Shown piece after piece: positions 8,998 to 18,497 of a DNA stretch of 64,000 nt. The stretch spans positions 62,001 through 126,000 of the forward strand of contig JAKTTT010000042.1 in NCBI GenBank assembly GCA_030581615.1, read 5' to 3'. Numbering within the stretch: position 1 is the first letter of the stretch; the number at the start of each line of letters is the position of its first letter. Under the pieces are notes generated by a model. It searched no databases, was not told the origin of the DNA, and saw nothing but the letters and a program-made list of their open reading frames with translations. Origin of the DNA: Alloascoidea africana. Lineage: Eukaryota; Ascomycota; Alloascoideomycetes; Alloascoideales; Alloascoideaceae. Both the position numbers and the translations under genes were made by a program.

Positions 8998-11124
8998 CTT
9001 GTACTTTTTTGGGGAGGTGTTAGAGTGTCGTTAAAATGTCGTAAAGTGTAATGTCTTTTGGACCTTTTTATGTTTTGTTTTTGATCTTGTCTTGTCTTGT
9101 CAAAGATTGGATATCGAGTAGAAACGAAAATGTGTAGGAACGTAGCCAGAGGTTCTCAGTGTTATAACAATAATGTTATTTTTTTTGTGTGTGTAAAGGA
9201 ACGAACAAGAAACCAGCTTGCACGAAAGGAAAGAATGGATAAAACGTTAAAGAGAAAGAAAAATTCGGGGGGACAAGACCAGCTCGGGATCGTAAGTTGA
9301 GTCGTAAGTTAGTTTGTTTTAGAAGAAGGAAAAAAAAAGAAGAAGAGGGAAAGGGAGAGGCGAGGACCAAGTCCACAATTTATACAAACTTGATTCAGAT
9401 GTGTTTGATGTTGAAGGAGCAGACCCAAAAGGACATGCATGTCCATATGCAACTTGACCAAACTGAGAGAATAATAGGATTCAGTCAATAACATACATAT
9501 ACAAAAAAATGTGTCCGCGTTCCGCTCCGCCTCATTGTCGGTCGTGGATGATCTTTTTAGGTCTAAACTACTGGATGACGTGTGTGTAAAAATCTATTAA
9601 AAACATGTTTTTTTGCAACCCTAGTCGTTTTCTTTTTCTTTTTTTCTTATTCTTTTGTGCAGTCAGTCGCGATTGAGAAACACAAAGTCTTGACGATGAC
9701 AGAGATCAAACGCGGAAACGAAGAAGGGGGTGGTCCATTTGACTCCTGAAAAGCGTGTTAAAAACGTTAAATTGTAAAACCTTATAGTTGGATTTTGACT
9801 AGGGAGAGAGGATGGGCGTTGTCGTGTCACAGCTTTAGGTTTTGCCTGTTTTCCCTAAATTGTGTTTCGAGATGAAGACATTTCCACCCCCACTTCAACA
9901 TGCCAAACCCCCAAGACTTCAATCCAAGAAGCCAAAAAAAAATAGGGAATAAAAAAAATTGGTTTCAACTGATTTGAGTACAGAAAAAAATTTACTTAGG
10001 ATACCAAGAACAAACAATTTTTTATTTCTTCTTTCCACCTTCCTAGATCAGATGAAAGATGCATGTCAAAAAATTAAAGTTAAGCTCATCGCCTTTGGAT
10101 CCATGTTTGGTTCCTGAAACACGACAATGAATGAAGAAGACAACATTTTACACTTTTAGATATCTTTTTCATTTTGGTGTGTCTCGGATCTCATCCATCC
10201 TCATGACCAGCAGGCAAAACAGGAAGGAGAAAAGATGAACAAGATTTCAGCAAGGAGTGCACACACAATTTGACTGACCACAGATTGCTTGGTGTTTCGA
10301 ACGTCTTCCTCTTTCTTCTCCTTCTTCTTCTCCTTCCCGCTCGCTGCGTGAATGACGAAACCATGGACTGGTGAGAACCGCTAGCCATAGCAAAACCGCG
10401 CCCGCCGTTTTACTCTTTACGTTTCGATTACGAATATATCTTTAATTGTAAACAAGGCAAGGCAAGAGATAGTTCAATTCAATTCAGATCCGCTCGATCA
10501 TAGACATCCAATTCCTAAAAATCATGTAGGGCTTTTGTAGATTTGCGATTGTAGCAATCGCAAACAAAAAACATGTGTAAGACTCTTGCGCGGGTATACC
10601 CATCATATCCAAGTGGAAAAAGTGAAACCAACAAACAAAATTTGGACGGAGCAAAAGAGCAAAGCTCAACAACGCCTTCCCCCTTGTTCCTCATATTCCT
10701 ATCCTTTTAAATCCTTTCTTGTATCAGTTTTTACACATGTTTCAATTTCTTTTTTACTCTCTTTTTGTTCCTCCTCACTGGACTATAGACATGTTACAAC
10801 CTGCATTAATGTTGATTTGACAAGCCATTTTTTTTTACCACTGATCTTGGCACGTTCCTTCATAGTTTATGTTTGAAACTCTTTAACCTTGGGGGAGAAT
10901 TCCTCATCTTGACATTGGGGGTCTCACTCTATATTAAATATTTGGTTCTTTTAATCCAAGGGAGAAAAAAAAATTAGCGAAAGAGCTGAACTGCAACCAA
11001 GAACAATATGAAACTGCATTTACAGATTTTTAAAGTCATTTATATCTCCCAAATAAACACTAAGATGGTAAAAAATAGTGGGAAAGAAAATACATCTCTA
11101 ACCTGTTCTGTCCTATAAACCAAT
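8998..11124. other. 2.1 kb gene-free stretch (chitinase promoter, CUE5 3' side)
   Basis: No open frame on either strand has recognisable homology or convincing codon use. The sequence is AT-rich with many A/T runs. The part next to 8997 must hold the chitinase promoter, and the far end the CUE5 terminator. A 10-bp hairpin at 10542-10564 is the only clear structure. I looked for tRNA A/B boxes and spliceosomal RNA signatures and found none. An unrecognised non-coding RNA remains possible given the length. Confidence 0.4.
10542..10564. repeat. 10-bp perfect hairpin, 3-nt loop
   Basis: TTTGCGATTG at 10542-10551, a TAG loop, then CAATCGCAAA at 10555-10564, followed by CAAAAAAC. A stem of ten unbroken pairs in an otherwise featureless spacer could belong to a non-coding transcript or to a 3' processing structure. 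Confidence 0.6.
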
Positions 11125-12428
11125 CTATTTTAACTGGATTTGTCCCTCATTTTTCTTCTGATGTTCACTCTCATCGTCACTTTCCAACAAAAATGCATCG
11201 TGAGTCGAAACAGGAGTCGGTTCAACAGCATTCAAAGGCTCCCATTTGCTTTTAGTTTTCGGAGCAGTTGCCGCGCTCGAAGCTGTGGTGGTGGTAGTAC
11301 TGGTTGTGACTGGGGCTGAGTCTGTGACAGGGTTCAAGTCATTCGCGGTTGCTGGTCTTGGCGGTTTGGCTGGTGGCGGTTGTCCATCATTGGAAAGCCT
11401 TAAACCTGAAAAATCAGAAGGCAATTCCTCTGGATCAGCATCGAAATGTTTATTGACTCTTCTGTTTCTATTGCCTGCGTTGTAAACTCCACCTGTTTGA
11501 TACGCTGATGCTGTATTGTCCGATGCTTCATCTCCAAATGCACCCACCAGCTTAGGCGGTTGGGTCTGGTTCGAACCATACGCTGCTTGTCCATGGCCTT
11601 GGCCTTGACCTTGGCCTTGGAGGTGCTCGGGTCTTTGATATCCCTGTGGACCTTGGTTTGAGCTCGTCGTGTATGGTTCATCATCTTCCTCTTCAGTAAA
11701 CTTCTTCCTTAGATTCGTGTACCAAGTGTTCAACTTTGTACTTGTTTCCTGCAGTCCCTTTTGGAAACTTTCCTTGATCTGGGGCAGCTCTTGATCCAGA
11801 AACGATCTATCCTGTTCCTGCTCCTCGCTGTATCTATGAGGTCTCTCCCTTCCGTAGTAGCTATCACCATACTGAGGTCGTCTCTGTGGTCTTGTGACGT
11901 TTTGCTCGGCCCGAGCCTCTCTGTTACTTTCATTCGCATATTGACGGGCAAGTTGTCTCGCCAGTCTCTCATCTTCATCAATTTGGTTCTGAGAAGTGTG
12001 GGAAACCGGTGCTATGTCAACTGGTTGTTGAACCTGTGGTTGTGGTGGCGCCTGGATTTCAGGTTTGAAACTTGGATCCGTGAGAGCTGGCACACTTGGT
12101 GTTAGTAGTGGGTGTAATTCAAGATAGGTTATGATAGAGAGTTATACTTACACAACAACGCATTGAAGGCTGGATAGGTTTCGCCACTACTTGCAATCAG
12201 CACGGCCCGAACGTATTTTTCTTCAATATTGGGAAAGGCCTCCTTGAGCGATTGGGTTGCCTTTGATAAGGGAGACAAGGGTCTAGGAGGTGGTGGTGGG
12301 GGTGGTGCCTCAGGAGACTCAATTGCAGTCTGCTCAGACTGTTGAGTAGTATCAATTGGAGGCGATTGAGAGGAATTGTCAGCAGCAGGAACAGTACTGG
12401 TAATGCCGGTTCTTTGCTCTTCTGCCAT
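11125..12428 (-). CDS. CUE5: CUE-domain ubiquitin-Atg8 autophagy adaptor, two exons
   Basis: Cue5 binds ubiquitin on aggregated proteins and Atg8 on the phagophore, and so delivers aggregates to autophagy. Exons 12428-12152 and 12086-11125 give 412 residues. Splicing at GTAAGT (12151) and at the CCAG just before 12086 rebuilds the CUE helix as AFNALLSLTDPSFKPE; an earlier AG would break the frame. A CTAAC branch site lies 14 nt before the end of the intron. The CUE domain is at about 57-98 (KEAFPNIEEKYVRAVLIAS). The middle is disordered and charged, with a PPPPPPP run at 42-48 and a GQGQGQGHG tract. Near the C-terminus W374-E-P-L is a W-x-x-L Atg8-interacting motif, as in S. cerevisiae Cue5. 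Divergent from MIS18. Confidence 0.9.
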
Positions 12429-13042
12429 GGTGAAAAATCGTGATGAATATGTGAATGGGAATCAGATGGAGAAATCCAGTATCAGATGGCGATGGCGATG
12501 ATGGCAATGATGCAAAGTGCGTGTCCAGATATACGCACATCCGCGTAACTATAATCACAGATCCCCCGTTTGCCTATAAGTTTTTCATTTTGCCTTCTTC
12601 TCTTGTCTCCTTCTTTTTTTTTCTTTCTTTAAGCGTCTCTGTAAATATAGCTAGAGCTGGCTCTTATTTTGTTTCCATTAGGAGCTTAGTGTGGACAACA
12701 GAGGCAGAGCAACCATTTCCCAATGTAGGAGTCAGGTCAGAATCTTCTATCCGACCAGATTCCGTTGAAGATTGGTTCCCCCATATCTTTCTTCTCCAAT
12801 CGTTGTGCTTACATTTTATTTTTCTTTTGATTAATTAGACATTCTCAGATTGAACGCAATGAGAGTAACAAACATAATTTATACAATTGTAAAAGAGATT
12901 TCAAAAACTAGAAAACGAGTCAAAAAAAATGGGCCAGAATTTTTTGATTTTTGTATCCGGGTAACTACATACTATTTCTCTCACCAAACACACGTTGATA
13001 GAGCGAAAGAATACATTTGAACCAAACCAAGAGAAAGAAGCA
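12429..13042. promoter_or_regulatory. divergent promoter region CUE5 / MIS18
   Basis: A 614 nt AT-rich spacer between divergent start codons with CT-rich and T-rich runs (12595-12640). I see no clear TATA box or gene. Confidence 0.45.
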
Positions 13043-14410
13043 ATGCCAGACGCGTTGTCAACCTCGACAAACGGAGATGGCACAGCTGGTGAACCGATGG
13101 ATCTGGATACAGATTCACCGCCATCGTGGAACAACAACGACGACAATAACAACACTCCTATCATTGTATTTCAATGCAAGAAATGTCTTCGATCAGTGGG
13201 TGATTCATTTGCGTGGGTTTTGGCGAGTCCAGAGCTACAAACGTTTACGATACGGACTGTTGCGAAAGGTACGGTTGTGAGAAGTGAGACAGAACAGGTA
13301 TCTACGGATGAGCGCGATCGGGGGTTTAAATTTTATGAATTGAATTGTGCTCATTGCAAACAGGTTTTGGGGAAGTTGTATTCGGAGACGAATCAAGAAT
13401 ATAAGAGAATTGAACAGATGTATACATTTTCCATAACGCAGATGAACAACTATATGGCGGGATCGGGTGAAGAAGAGGGCGAGGGCGAGGGCGAGGGCGA
13501 GGGTGAAGCATCCAAGACGGTGGAATTGACTGATGAAGATATGGCTATTCTAAGACCTCGTCCTAGTGATATCAGCGCGAGACTTGCAATGTTGGAGACT
13601 TTGCTGATTGGGTTTTATGAAGAGATGGGCCATGTTTCATCGTTCATGACAAAGCTATCGGAATCGATTCCCGAGTTGCTCTCGGATTCTCTAAGCCAGC
13701 CTCTTGAGAAACTAGTGAAGCAATTGGGACCCATGAGCGTAGAATTGGAAGGTCTGAAGAAAGCAGCAGCAGCAGCAGCAGGAACAGCAGCAGGAACAGC
13801 AACAGGAACACCCGCGAAAAGTACACATGAAGGTACAGAACCCGAAAAGACAAGGCCAACAAGTAGCAAACCGTCTTTGCCAAAACCGAGTGGTGAGCCC
13901 AACAGAACAGGATCACCAACAGCTCACAAACCAGGACTAGCACTGGGAACTTCGATATTGAAGGGGACTACACCGAGCTCGCCAATTAAACCACCGGCAA
14001 AGGCATCATCTACTCAGAAGGATCAGACTCCGCCACCAAGAGTCAAAGCACATGTTCTGCCGTTCCCCAAGATCACATCTGCTCAGGGCAAAGTTTCTGA
14101 AAGTTTTGATCCGCGACATGCTCAAAAGAGCAAGAGTCTGAATCAAATCCAGCGTTCGAATCCAAATCTCAAACCATTGGGGTCCAGTTCTTCATTCTCG
14201 GGCAGTACCATAAACACACCGATCTCGTCCAACTATCAAAGCACACCGCTTGGGAAAATACAGTATGCCCAAGCTTCTCAATCGCCCTCGACTCCCAGTC
14301 CCAGCGTAGCGGGCACTCAAGCTCAAGCTCAGGCTCAGGCTCAGAATCGAAATCCAAATCAACGTTCAGGGTTGTTCTATTCTTTACCTGGGAAGCCCAA
14401 GGGGACCTGA
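13043..14410 (+). CDS. MIS18: Mis18-type centromere assembly protein with long disordered tail
   Basis: Mis18 primes centromeres for loading of the CENP-A histone in fission yeast and animals. The 455-residue product has the Mis18/Yippee zinc fold at about 41-137: VFQCKKC (C45, C48), GDSFAWVLAS, then LNCAHCKQVLGKLYS (C102, C105) and MYTFSITQMNNY, matching S. pombe Mis18 block by block. A helical segment around 175-250 (LEKLVKQLGPMSVELEGLKK) could be the oligomerisation helix. The remaining ~200 residues are Ser/Pro-rich and disordered, with EGEGEGE, poly-Ala/Gly-Thr and AQAQAQAQ repeats. S. pombe Mis18 is only about 194 residues, so this tail is unusual. The ATG at 13043 is the first in frame; the extension upstream has no ATG. 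S. cerevisiae lacks this gene. Confidence 0.85.
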   Translation: MPDALSTSTNGDGTAGEPMDLDTDSPPSWNNNDDNNNTPIIVFQCKKCLRSVGDSFAWVLASPELQTFTIRTVAKGTVVRSETEQVSTDERDRGFKFYELNCAHCKQVLGKLYSETNQEYKRIEQMYTFSITQMNNYMAGSGEEEGEGEGEGEGEASKTVELTDEDMAILRPRPSDISARLAMLETLLIGFYEEMGHVSSFMTKLSESIPELLSDSLSQPLEKLVKQLGPMSVELEGLKKAAAAAAGTAAGTATGTPAKSTHEGTEPEKTRPTSSKPSLPKPSGEPNRTGSPTAHKPGLALGTSILKGTTPSSPIKPPAKASSTQKDQTPPPRVKAHVLPFPKITSAQGKVSESFDPRHAQKSKSLNQIQRSNPNLKPLGSSSSFSGSTINTPISSNYQSTPLGKIQYAQASQSPSTPSPSVAGTQAQAQAQAQNRNPNQRSGLFYSLPGKPKGT

Positions 14411-14550
14411 ACCAACCACCATGATATACCATGATACCAATACTACTAATAATGATGATCCGGATGATATAGCACTGCACTCATTTGTAATCTTTATGTA
14501 AACTCCAAAAATCAATAATCTCATTGTTTTTTGATGTTTTGGATGTCTTC

Positions 14551-14556
14551 CACGTG
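14551..14556. promoter_or_regulatory. CACGTG E-box in ISA2 promoter
   Basis: CACGTGAC reads GTCACGTG on the other strand, again fitting RTCACGTG. It lies 131-136 nt before the ISA2 ATG at 14687, a typical distance for a yeast activator site. Confidence 0.45.
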
Positions 14557-14686
14557 ACACCGTTAGTAATCGAAATTATGGGATTCGCCATGTTAAGATG
14601 TTTGCTCCACCTTTACTGTTTTTTCCACTTTCTCTCTCTCTTTCTCTCTCTATCTTTTGTTTTATGGGTACAAGCATTTTTTAAGC

Positions 14687-15501
14687 ATGTCAATCCGGGT
14701 TTTCACAGAGATATTTCCACATAGGCCGATCACGACGAGTCTACGGACGACGGTCATAGGACTGGGCAAATTCCGAGCTTCGGCATCATCACAGATGAGC
14801 GGCATCCAGAGTCAGAGTCACAGACAAGGACAAGGACACAGACACAGGGAAAATCGGGGTCTCTGTGTGTGTCAGAGTTCACACCTAGCTCAGTATCGAT
14901 ACAGTTCAACACTTTCGAGACAGTTGGGGGATGGGGCCCGATGTCGGTTCTACAGCACAGCGCAGACGAGTAATGCTGGAGCAGGAAACGAGTCGGGACT
15001 GGAGAAAGGGTTCCCCAACAACGGCGCTGGAGAAACCGTGGTGAAGGCCAATCCTCGCAAGGACGAGAAGGGACAGGAGCTGAGACTATACATATCGGAG
15101 CGGGCAGCACAGGTAAGCTCTTTGTGTGTTTCTATTTACTGGGGAGTAATGGTTTGGCTAACTTTGGAGTGGATTAGCGGCTGAATGCAATCAAGGCAGA
15201 CGACCAGGGCGAGGACACGACCACGAGGCTCCAGATCCAGGTGGAAAGCGGCGGGTGCCACGGGTTCCAGTACAACCTGGCCCTGGTCGGCGGCGACAAG
15301 GTGGACCCGGAGGACACGATCTTTGCGCGGGACGGGGCCGAGGTGGTGATAGACGAGTCGTCGCTGTCGATTCTGCGCGAGTCCACGGTGGACTACACCA
15401 CGGAGCTCATCGGGAGCCAGTTCAAGGTCGTGGACAGCCCGTACACAAAGTCCAGCTGCGGATGCGGCACCAGCTTCGACTTTGACTTTTCCAAGGTGTG
15501 A
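14687..15501 (+). CDS. ISA2: mitochondrial iron-sulfur assembly protein Isa2, two exons
   Basis: Isa2 works with Isa1 and Iba57 to form [4Fe-4S] clusters in the mitochondrial matrix. Exons 14687-15112 and 15178-15501 give 249 residues. The 65 nt intron has GTAAGC, a GGCTAAC branch and TTAG; it splits the A-type domain just before RLNAIKAD. Key residues are the Cys of SGGCHGFQYNL and the C-terminal SSCGCGTSFDFDF, which resembles the SSCGCGSSFD of yeast Isa2 rather than Isa1. The N-terminus (MSIRVFTEIFPHRPITTS) is basic and hydroxylated, a good mitochondrial presequence. The ATG at 14687 is the first in frame. The second exon lies in a GC-rich patch while the first does not. Confidence 0.92.
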
Positions 15502-15838
15502 GCTCAGTGTAGATAGCTAGACGGGGTGAATATAGAAGGATTTAGAATGGATGGCGGTTGGCTTTTGTCCTGTGTGTGGCCTTTTCTTTTCTTTCGTATC
15601 CCTTCTCTTTCTCTTTCTTCTTCTTAACTCCATCACTCTTTCCATCTTCTCCAAACCGCAAAAAGCGACTGCAAAAAGCATCACCGGCACCCGGCCAGGA
15701 GTCTCCATCGTCCATCTGCAAACCATAATCCTTTTTCCCAGCCGGTCGAACCCAAAAGTGCCCGTAGTCCTCTTGTCTCAGAACCCACCACCCTCCGTCT
15801 TCCCCCCAGCTACAACAACACCTACACTTGAACCTGTC
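15502..15838. promoter_or_regulatory. spacer ISA2 to BBC1/AIM3-type gene
   Basis: 337 nt, CT-rich (15590-15660). The downstream frame is open here from an ATG at 15551, but the predicted N-terminus (a hydrophobic run, then low-similarity sequence) does not fit the family, so I treat it as promoter. A start at 15551 cannot be excluded. Confidence 0.4.
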
Positions 15839-18313
15839 ATGTTGTCATCTTCTTCAGGCAACGGAATCGACCCCGAGTCCTTCGCACCGCCGCCCTCGTT
15901 CAGAAGCGCGCCCTTGCCCCGGTATGTGGAGCCTCCCAAGGAGACTCCCACCAGCACCGACGAGATAATGCAACTGAACGGAAGCAGTTTCAGCTCAGAT
16001 CTCTACGACCCCGAGGGCAGAAATGGCTTGTCGGGCCCCAAATCCGCATCCTCTGGATCTCTCAGCACGGGGAATCCAGATCTCCCCAGCCAGCCCGCTC
16101 GATCTCGAAGGGCGTCGGATGCCTATAGCGGCACGTACGAGCCGGTGCTGTTACCTTCAAATGTGCCGCCTGGCAAGTATGACTACCGTCCGATTCCAGA
16201 AGAAACGAGAACGCTGGCATCTCCCATTGTGGCCTTCCCATCCTGTGGCATCGACCCCCATAGCTTTCTGCCTCCACCACCGCTGCCCAGTTACAAGGGG
16301 AAGAGAAGTGCGAGTGTGAAAAGAGATGATCCTCCTGCTTCTTCAAGACCACCAATGAGATTGCCATCGACAAGACAAAAAAGTAATGGTGGGGATGTTA
16401 ATACTGATGATGATGATGAGCCCTGGATGCCTCCTATAAGGGCCAAGCCAGTGCAACCAGCACAGCCAGCACAGCCAGTGCAGCCAGTTCAAGCTCAGCC
16501 TGAGTTACCGAGAAGGAAAGAAATGACCATATCACCTGAAGAGTTTGCACCACCGCCAAGTATTGTAGCAATGAGCAAGCCCAGGAACAAGTCTGGATCC
16601 TATGACAAGAAAAATGTGGATTCGGCATCGGCATCGGCATCAGCATCTATGGTTGATTCATTTACACCCCCTAGAAGCAGAAGAGCCAAATCATCTGCAA
16701 ATATAGTCCCAGATCTGCCATCTCAACCACCACTACACAAAGAAGAAGATGATGACCAGGATGATGGAATTAGTCCTGAACTGTCTATGAAATTGCAACG
16801 GGCAAGGGCATTTGAAAGCAACAATTCATCAACATCAACATTAGCATTAGCATCAACACCAGCATCCACACAAATCAAGCCGAAACCTAAACCAAAACCT
16901 AAGCCCAAACCCATGTTGAAACCCAAACCAACATTAACCAAATCCAAATCCTCGAGCATGTTGGCTCTAAACCAACGATTTGTACGATCGGATAATAACA
17001 AAATTGCATCTGATTCATCCTCGGATGATGTGGATTCGGAGCTCGCTTCCGCTTTTAACAAGTTGAGAGCAAGACGATCCACGAATGAAGGACTGGGCCA
17101 TACGAGTCCTATTCCTCCAGTTCCACCACTTCCAAAGAAAAAATCAATGACTTTTAATGTCCTGGCTTCGAATGGAGCGAGTGCTGCTGCTGCTGCTACT
17201 GCTGCTGCTGTTCCACCACCAGTGCCTCCAACAAGAAGTCAAACACGATCCCGGTCCTCATCGCACTCCAGCACAAACTTGATTGTTCCGCCGCCAGCTG
17301 TGCCTGCGAGACGGCGAGGACTCTCGAACTCGGGTCTCTATTCCAGTAACAACAGCTCTTCGTCGCTTGTTTCTCCAACGCCGCCGCCACCGCCTCCTCC
17401 GAGATCCAGACAGAGCTCGCTATCGCAGGCTCCTCCAGTGCCGCCTCCTTCCCGAAGCACCGCGAGCACCGCGAGCACTGCGAGCACTGGGTGGACACCC
17501 AGGCCGCTGGACCTGGAGCTGGACAGTGGATGGTACTCTGTGGACGACGATGACCAGCTCAAGCTGCCCTCGTGTCTCGCCAACAACGTGTATGCCACGT
17601 CCAGCGGCTACAACGGCCGCAGTGCGTACCGAGTCGTGGCTGTCCAGTTCCTCGACGACCTGTCGATTACCAAGATCCGCTTCGAGTGGCCGCGTTCAGC
17701 TGCCAGGCCTGTTGCTGCCAGGCCGGAGGTTCAACGGCAGGACACGCCGCCGCCACGGGCGCCCAGCGTTGCCGAGCTGGAGGCCGCGTGGGAGCAGTTT
17801 GGCGCCCATGTCAGCAGCTGGGCGGAAAAGAAGCTGGGCAAGGCCGTGGGCGACGGGTCTGGCGTGGCACTGGCCCACGAGGCAATTGACAAAGGATGTG
17901 GGCACTACGCCATGACCCCCCGGGGCCGGATCCACGGGGCGCTGATCTACAGCCAGGGTGGTCCCCAGGGTGGTCCCCAGGGTGGTCTACGAGGGTTGGC
18001 ACGACGGGGCCTGGCGGTGAAGCGCGGCGACATTGTGCAAGTGGAAGGGCTCGAGGACCGGGTGGCGTTCGAGGTGGGCGTGGTGGTTTCGTTCAACGAC
18101 GGGGGGTCTGTGTCCGGAGACGTGTCGCGGGACGTGGTGGACGTGGTCTACCAGCGACAGCATCAGCATCAGCGACAGCGGGTCCTCCGCGGCCAGCTCA
18201 GCGTGAAGGAGCGCGAGCTGGAGCGCGAGCTGGAGCGAGGCCACGGGCGGGTTTGCGTGTATCGGGTGATGCCCAGGGACTGGGGCCGCCAGGTCGAAGC
18301 CCGGTGGCCGTGA
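15839..18313 (+). CDS. BBC1/AIM3-type actin-patch protein (proline-rich, C-terminal protease-like fold)
   Basis: An 824-residue, mostly disordered Ser/Pro-rich protein ending in a conserved domain. Three copies of a motif of the form P-E/H-x-F-x-PPP-S occur at the start and middle (DPESFAPPPSF, DPHSFLPPPPLPS, SPEEFAPPPSI). Poly-Pro runs (PPPPPPPRSR, VPPPVPPTRS) suggest SH3 and actin-regulator binding. There are also KPKPKPKP and VQPAQPAQP repeats. The last ~230 residues (SGYNGRSAYRVVAVQFLDD..., then KLGKAVGDGSGVALAHEA) match from memory the C-terminal cysteine-protease-like domain shared by yeast Bbc1 and Aim3. No N-terminal SH3 domain is present, so it is more Aim3-like. Where relatives often have Cys after GDG, this one has Ser-Gly. 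A GGPQ repeat interrupts the domain. GC content rises steeply from about 17300 to the end. Confidence 0.65.
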   Translation: MLSSSSGNGIDPESFAPPPSFRSAPLPRYVEPPKETPTSTDEIMQLNGSSFSSDLYDPEGRNGLSGPKSASSGSLSTGNPDLPSQPARSRRASDAYSGTYEPVLLPSNVPPGKYDYRPIPEETRTLASPIVAFPSCGIDPHSFLPPPPLPSYKGKRSASVKRDDPPASSRPPMRLPSTRQKSNGGDVNTDDDDEPWMPPIRAKPVQPAQPAQPVQPVQAQPELPRRKEMTISPEEFAPPPSIVAMSKPRNKSGSYDKKNVDSASASASASMVDSFTPPRSRRAKSSANIVPDLPSQPPLHKEEDDDQDDGISPELSMKLQRARAFESNNSSTSTLALASTPASTQIKPKPKPKPKPKPMLKPKPTLTKSKSSSMLALNQRFVRSDNNKIASDSSSDDVDSELASAFNKLRARRSTNEGLGHTSPIPPVPPLPKKKSMTFNVLASNGASAAAAATAAAVPPPVPPTRSQTRSRSSSHSSTNLIVPPPAVPARRRGLSNSGLYSSNNSSSSLVSPTPPPPPPPRSRQSSLSQAPPVPPPSRSTASTASTASTGWTPRPLDLELDSGWYSVDDDDQLKLPSCLANNVYATSSGYNGRSAYRVVAVQFLDDLSITKIRFEWPRSAARPVAARPEVQRQDTPPPRAPSVAELEAAWEQFGAHVSSWAEKKLGKAVGDGSGVALAHEAIDKGCGHYAMTPRGRIHGALIYSQGGPQGGPQGGLRGLARRGLAVKRGDIVQVEGLEDRVAFEVGVVVSFNDGGSVSGDVSRDVVDVVYQRQHQHQRQRVLRGQLSVKERELERELERGHGRVCVYRVMPRDWGRQVEARWP

Positions 18314-18497
18314 GTCCCAAGAGGAACTCCAAGAGGAACTCCAAGAGGATCACCGAGACGAAGAGAAAGGGAGCTGGGAGAGCAGAAAGAGAAAGTGCTC
18401 CTCCAAGCGTGTAGACGAGGACATAGATGGTAATAGTAATAGTAACACTAACACTAACAGTAATGCTCACCTCCATCTCTCCTCCATCTGCTTCACC
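18314..18497. other. short GC-rich spacer with trinucleotide-like repeat
   Basis: Contains AGGAACTCCAAG repeats just after the stop and a TAATAG/TAACAC-type repeat at 18428-18466. ALG1 follows at 18498, so its promoter must be compact or lie inside the upstream gene. Confidence 0.5.

Noticed and set aside
15551-15838. N-terminal extension of the BBC1/AIM3-type protein from the ATG at 15551
   Set aside because: Only 50 nt from the ISA2 stop, with a CT-rich low-similarity translation including a hydrophobic run that does not suit a cytosolic actin-patch protein. The repeat motif begins right after the ATG at 15839.
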